Assembly: GCA_028290165.1 (NCBI GenBank)
Contig: JAQGKJ010000226.1
Span: forward strand, 1 to 17,669
Direction: 5' to 3'
Source: Bradyrhizobium sp.
GTDB lineage: Bacteria; Pseudomonadota; Alphaproteobacteria; Rhizobiales; Xanthobacteraceae
Length of the DNA: 17,669 nucleotides
Within the stretch, counting starts at the first letter, position 1. The number at the start of each line of letters is the position of its first letter. The translations under genes and the position numbers were made by a program. Below, piece after piece: positions 14,917 to 17,669 of the stretch. Under the pieces are notes generated by a model. That model ran no database searches. It was not told the origin of the DNA and saw only the letters and a list, made by a program, of their open reading frames with translations.

Positions 14917-15309
14917 TTGAAATTCCACATGATCGCCGACGGGCCGAAACCGGTAGCGCCGTTCAGCCATGCCGTCGAAACCGACGGCTTTGTCTTTGTC
15001 ACCGGACAGATGCCGGATACGCCCGATGCGCCCGGCAAATTGCCCGAGACCATCGAGGAACAGACCCGTGCGGTGATGGAGAACCTGAGGCTGGTGCTGA
15101 CCGGTCTCGATATCGGTTTTGAGCACGTCGTGATGACGCGGATTTACCTGACGCGCTTCAAGCAGGACTATGCGGCGATGAATGCGACCTATCGGAGTTA
15201 TTTCGCCGAGGGCCGCCTGCCGGCCCGAACCTGCGTCGGTGTGACGGGGCTTGCGTACGACGCCCTGATCGAAATCGACCTGGTTTGCAGGCGGCCGGCA
15301 GACCAGTAA
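14917..15309 (+). CDS. RidA/YjgF family enamine/imine deaminase-like protein
   Basis: The 130-residue product has the RidA fold: GFVFVTGQMP (24-33), a central helix, then LPARTCVGV (101-109) and IEIDLVCRR (118-126). Arg104, expected to bind the substrate carboxylate, and Glu119 are present. RidA enzymes hydrolyse reactive enamine or imine intermediates, releasing ammonia; some relatives (RutC-like) act in catabolic pathways. A TTG start at 14917 is preferred because GAGGG (14904-14908) lies 8 bases upstream; the in-frame ATG at 14929 would be too far from it. It sits 21 bases after the AraC-acetamidase gene and is probably cotranscribed from the same sigma-54 promoter, which suggests a role in amide-nitrogen catabolism. 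Confidence 0.88.
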   Translation: MKFHMIADGPKPVAPFSHAVETDGFVFVTGQMPDTPDAPGKLPETIEEQTRAVMENLRLVLTGLDIGFEHVVMTRIYLTRFKQDYAAMNATYRSYFAEGRLPARTCVGVTGLAYDALIEIDLVCRRPADQ

Positions 15310-15312
15310 TTC

Positions 15313-15344
15313 GTGGTCGCCATGGCCGTCCCCAGCGTGACCAC
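15313..15344. other. Inverted repeat between convergent genes
   Basis: GTGGTC (15313-15318) and GACCAC (15339-15344) flank 20 bases between the RidA gene and the convergent acetamidase gene. No T-run follows on either strand, so a terminator role is uncertain. Confidence 0.3.
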
Positions 15345-15350
15345 ACATTG

Positions 15351-16295
15351 TCAGCTCAAAATGGACTTCGGAAGCATGCAATGCGCTCCCTTTGCCAGGT
15401 TGACCATCTGAGTGACGTGGAAATCGGACGCCAGGCTGCACAGCGTGTATGCGTCTGCCTTTGACAATCCGCGCAGTTCACCGATCCAGCGGATCATGTC
15501 GCGGAGCGCTTGCCGGACTGCATCGTCGAGGTCCTCATCGAAGCCCATGGTGATGTAGTGCGTCGGTGTTTCCGCACGTGGCGCAGTAAGCTCCATATTG
15601 CTGAGCACCGTGAGTTTGAAGCGGCCGGTCAGCGCAGTTTCAACGGCGGTGATACAGACTTCCCCGTCACCTTGCACTCCGTGTCCATCGCCAACCGAGA
15701 ACAGCGCGCCCTCATTGAAGACCGGAAAGTAGACCTTCGTTCCCGCGACGAGCTCCTTATTGTCCATATTACCGCCCATCGCGCGTGGAATGATGGAGGT
15801 GATGCGCCCCCAGTTTGGCGGCGGCGCTACGCCCATCACGCCGAAAAACGGTTTGAGACCGAGCTTCCCACCCCATGGCAACGTGACCGTCCTGGCCTGT
15901 TTGTCGATCGGCAGGATTTTCAAGGTGAAGTCGGGAAAATCCTCGGGAATTGTGCCGAGCAGCGGAATGATGAGGTTGAATCCCCAGTTCTGCCGCAAGG
16001 TCACGTCGAGAATGTCGACCGCAAGGACATCCCCCGGCTTGGCGCCTTCGACATGTACTGGACCTGTCAGCAAATGAGGTCCCTGGCCGTGTTCGGCCTC
16101 TTTCAGGATCGGCAGATGCTCGGGGAGAATTTCGAAGGCACCGTCGTTCGGCAGGCAGTTTGGTTCGCCTGAAACGGTGTCAATGACAACTTCGGAACCG
16201 GAAGGAACGCTGGTGATCGCCGGGGTAGAAGCGTCAAAAAAGCCCCACTTGACGTTCTGCGGCGTCGCCGCGACCTTGATCGCCTTATCTTCCAT
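15351..16295 (-). CDS. Acetamidase/formamidase family protein, short form
   Basis: The 314-residue product is the compact type of FmdA/AmdA enzyme. It shows VKWGFFD near the N-terminus, HLLTGPVHVEGAKPGDVLAVDILD, FFGVMGVAP, IPRAMGGNMDNKEL, and a canonical SVGDGHGVQGDGE, with the Gly that the 11148-12389 product has lost. It should hydrolyse a small amide to ammonia and an acid. The start at 16295 is chosen because a GGGAGAAG-type ribosome site precedes it; an in-frame start at 16334 adds 13 charged residues and lacks support. It lies 66 bases downstream of the amidase-signature gene on the same strand, consistent with one operon. It is more distant from the two plus-strand paralogues than they are from each other. 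Confidence 0.88.
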   Translation of the reverse strand: MEDKAIKVAATPQNVKWGFFDASTPAITSVPSGSEVVIDTVSGEPNCLPNDGAFEILPEHLPILKEAEHGQGPHLLTGPVHVEGAKPGDVLAVDILDVTLRQNWGFNLIIPLLGTIPEDFPDFTLKILPIDKQARTVTLPWGGKLGLKPFFGVMGVAPPPNWGRITSIIPRAMGGNMDNKELVAGTKVYFPVFNEGALFSVGDGHGVQGDGEVCITAVETALTGRFKLTVLSNMELTAPRAETPTHYITMGFDEDLDDAVRQALRDMIRWIGELRGLSKADAYTLCSLASDFHVTQMVNLAKGAHCMLPKSILS

Positions 16296-16361
16296 CTTCT
16301 TCTCCCTCGCTTCATTCGGCTGCCGGACTTCCACATAAACGCGATCGACTGGGCAGCGACG

Positions 16362-17669
16362 TCAGTGTTTGCCGCTTGGCCCCATCGATTGCCAGTTGCC
16401 GGCACGCTCGAAAGCGTCGCCGGCTTGATACAGCGTCGATTCCTGCAAGTGCTTGGCGACCAGCATCAGGCCGATGGGACGGCTGCCTTCCCCGAGACCG
16501 CAGGGGATCGAGATCGCAGGATGATGTGTGATGTTGAACGGGCAGGTGTTGGTGATCTGCTCCCAACTGTGCTGCATCAGAGCTTCCATCGGCGCATCGG
16601 CCGGTGGAATCCTGGAAGCCATCATTCGTGTCGTCGGCATCAACAACAGATCGTATTTTCCTAGCGCCTTATCGTAGGCCGCCCGCAATCGCCGGCGCAG
16701 ATTCTGGGCCTTGAAGTAATAGTAGCCCTGATAATACTTGTCGGTATAAGCGCCGAGCAGCATGCCGACCTTCACCGTGTCGGGCAATTCGTTGGCGCGG
16801 TCGCGAAGTGAACCGAGCCAGCTGGCAAGCGAGATCGGATAAACGCCTTCGATGTTGCGGGGGAGGGCGCTCTTTATCATTCCGTGGAAGGTACCCTCGA
16901 GCGCGATGGCCGACCAGATCGGTACGCCGATCAAATGCCAAGGGATGGATATTTCTCCGACCTCAGCTCCGAGATCCTGCAGCGTTTTGGCTGCCGCCCG
17001 TACGCCGGCATCCACGTCCGGATGCGAGTCGTATTGGCCAAATCCCTCCTGCACCACGCCGATCTTCATGCCGGCAACGCCCTGACCGATCCCCTTTGTG
17101 TAGGTGTCGAGCTTGAGACCGCGTTGCCGGGAGTCGTAGCCATCTTCACCAGCCATGACTTCAAGAAACAGCGCGTTGTCGGCCACGGTCGCCGTGAGCG
17201 GTCCGGCATGATCGATCGTGGGATCCATCCCCATAATGCCGGTATAGGGAACCAGACCCCATGTCGGTTTGATGCCCACGACGCCCGATAGCGAGGCCGG
17301 AATACGGATGGAGCCGGCCTGGTCGCCGCCGGTCGCCATGTCGACTTCGCCAAGGGCGACCAATGCACCAGAGCCCGTTGAGGATCCGCCTGGCGTGTGG
17401 CCCCAGGCGCGAGGGTTGTGCACCGGACCCGATATGCTGGTGGCTGCGCCGCCAGAAAACGAAAAATATTCACAGACCGATTTGCCGACGATCTCGGCAC
17501 CGGCGTCGAGAAGCCGCGTGACGACGGGCGCGTCAAATTCCGGCACATAACCTTCCAGCACCGACGCTCCGTTCGTCAGCGGAACGCCTGCGAGCGCGTA
17601 GGTGTCTTTCACCGCAACTTTCTTGCCGGCAAGTTTGCCACTGCTTGCGCCCTTGATATGCGCCTTCGC
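16362..17669 (-). CDS. Amidase-signature amidase, C-terminal 435 residues (cut by right edge)
   Basis: The frame is open to the window's right edge, so the N-terminus is missing; an internal GTG at 17612 is the Val of VAVKDT and not the true start. The Ser-cisSer-Lys triad of the amidase-signature family is visible: Lys in VAVKDT, Ser in GGSSTGSG and the nucleophile Ser in GGDQAGSIRIPAS. Later blocks, YDLLLMPTTRMMAS and NTCPFNITHHPAISIPCGL, resemble the amidases found beside nitrile hydratases in Rhodococcus and Pseudomonas. It would hydrolyse an aliphatic or aromatic amide in the cytoplasm. The acetamidase gene follows in the same direction. Whether nitrile hydratase genes lie upstream cannot be seen. 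Confidence 0.9.
   Translation of the reverse strand, partial: AKAHIKGASSGKLAGKKVAVKDTYALAGVPLTNGASVLEGYVPEFDAPVVTRLLDAGAEIVGKSVCEYFSFSGGAATSISGPVHNPRAWGHTPGGSSTGSGALVALGEVDMATGGDQAGSIRIPASLSGVVGIKPTWGLVPYTGIMGMDPTIDHAGPLTATVADNALFLEVMAGEDGYDSRQRGLKLDTYTKGIGQGVAGMKIGVVQEGFGQYDSHPDVDAGVRAAAKTLQDLGAEVGEISIPWHLIGVPIWSAIALEGTFHGMIKSALPRNIEGVYPISLASWLGSLRDRANELPDTVKVGMLLGAYTDKYYQGYYYFKAQNLRRRLRAAYDKALGKYDLLLMPTTRMMASRIPPADAPMEALMQHSWEQITNTCPFNITHHPAISIPCGLGEGSRPIGLMLVAKHLQESTLYQAGDAFERAGNWQSMGPSGKH

Noticed and set aside
12991..15441. Minus-strand frames of 439 and 292 codons opposite the fusion and RidA genes
   Set aside because: They overlap well-supported coding sequence on the plus strand and give no recognisable protein.
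17066..17548. Alternative frame across the amidase catalytic region, suggesting a frameshift
   Set aside because: The main minus-strand frame contains all three catalytic-triad blocks without interruption, so there is no frameshift.

Overview
The window looks like chromosomal DNA of a high-GC alphaproteobacterium, most likely Rhizobiales and probably a Bradyrhizobium relative. This rests on the uniformly GC-rich codon use, protein families recognised by eye (HerA/DUF87 ATPase, DUF2252, polar amino-acid ABC transporter, FmdA-type amidases) and one RpoN-type promoter. No database search was possible. I see no rRNA, tRNA, CRISPR array, integrase or insertion sequence. Nearly all the DNA is coding.

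Layout. Positions 1-1058 (minus strand) hold the first 352 codons of a HerA-like ATPase that runs off the left edge. A roughly 350-base gap follows, with a candidate promoter just before a DUF2252 gene (1409-2791, plus). Next comes an EntS-like MFS exporter (2932-4221). Then a TetR-type regulator (4329-5042), with a perfect 16-bp palindrome on its promoter, heads a tight operon of four ring-cleavage genes: a GalB-like PIG-L-fold hydratase, a LigK/GalC-like (RraA-fold) aldolase, a small 4,5-dihydroxyphthalate-decarboxylase-like protein and a type I extradiol dioxygenase (to 8318). A possible terminator at 8368-8396 closes it.

The second half is about amides. A polar amino-acid ABC transporter (binding protein 8559-9476; permease and ATPase fused in one chain, 9476-11107) is followed by an acetamidase/formamidase-family enzyme (11148-12389). 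Then comes the most unusual gene: a 781-residue protein joining a complete AraC-type regulator (sensor-like N-terminus plus double helix-turn-helix) to a complete acetamidase-family domain that is a paralogue of the preceding enzyme (12550-14895). A textbook sigma-54 promoter (TGGCACG-N4-TTGCT) sits 27 bases before its start codon. A RidA-family gene (14917-15309) follows. Facing it on the minus strand are a third, shorter acetamidase-family enzyme (15351-16295) and an amidase-signature amidase cut by the right edge.

How they may work together (inference). The TetR operon looks like a lower pathway for a carboxylated catechol, ending in a hydratase/aldolase step that gives pyruvate and oxaloacetate. 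The ABC/amidase part looks like uptake and hydrolysis of small amides as a nitrogen source. RpoN control of the regulator-enzyme fusion and the neighbouring RidA fit that role. The fusion suggests a one-chain transcription factor whose amide-binding or amide-hydrolysing domain could sense the pathway substrate. I regard that fusion, with its sigma-54 promoter, as the candidate undescribed system here.
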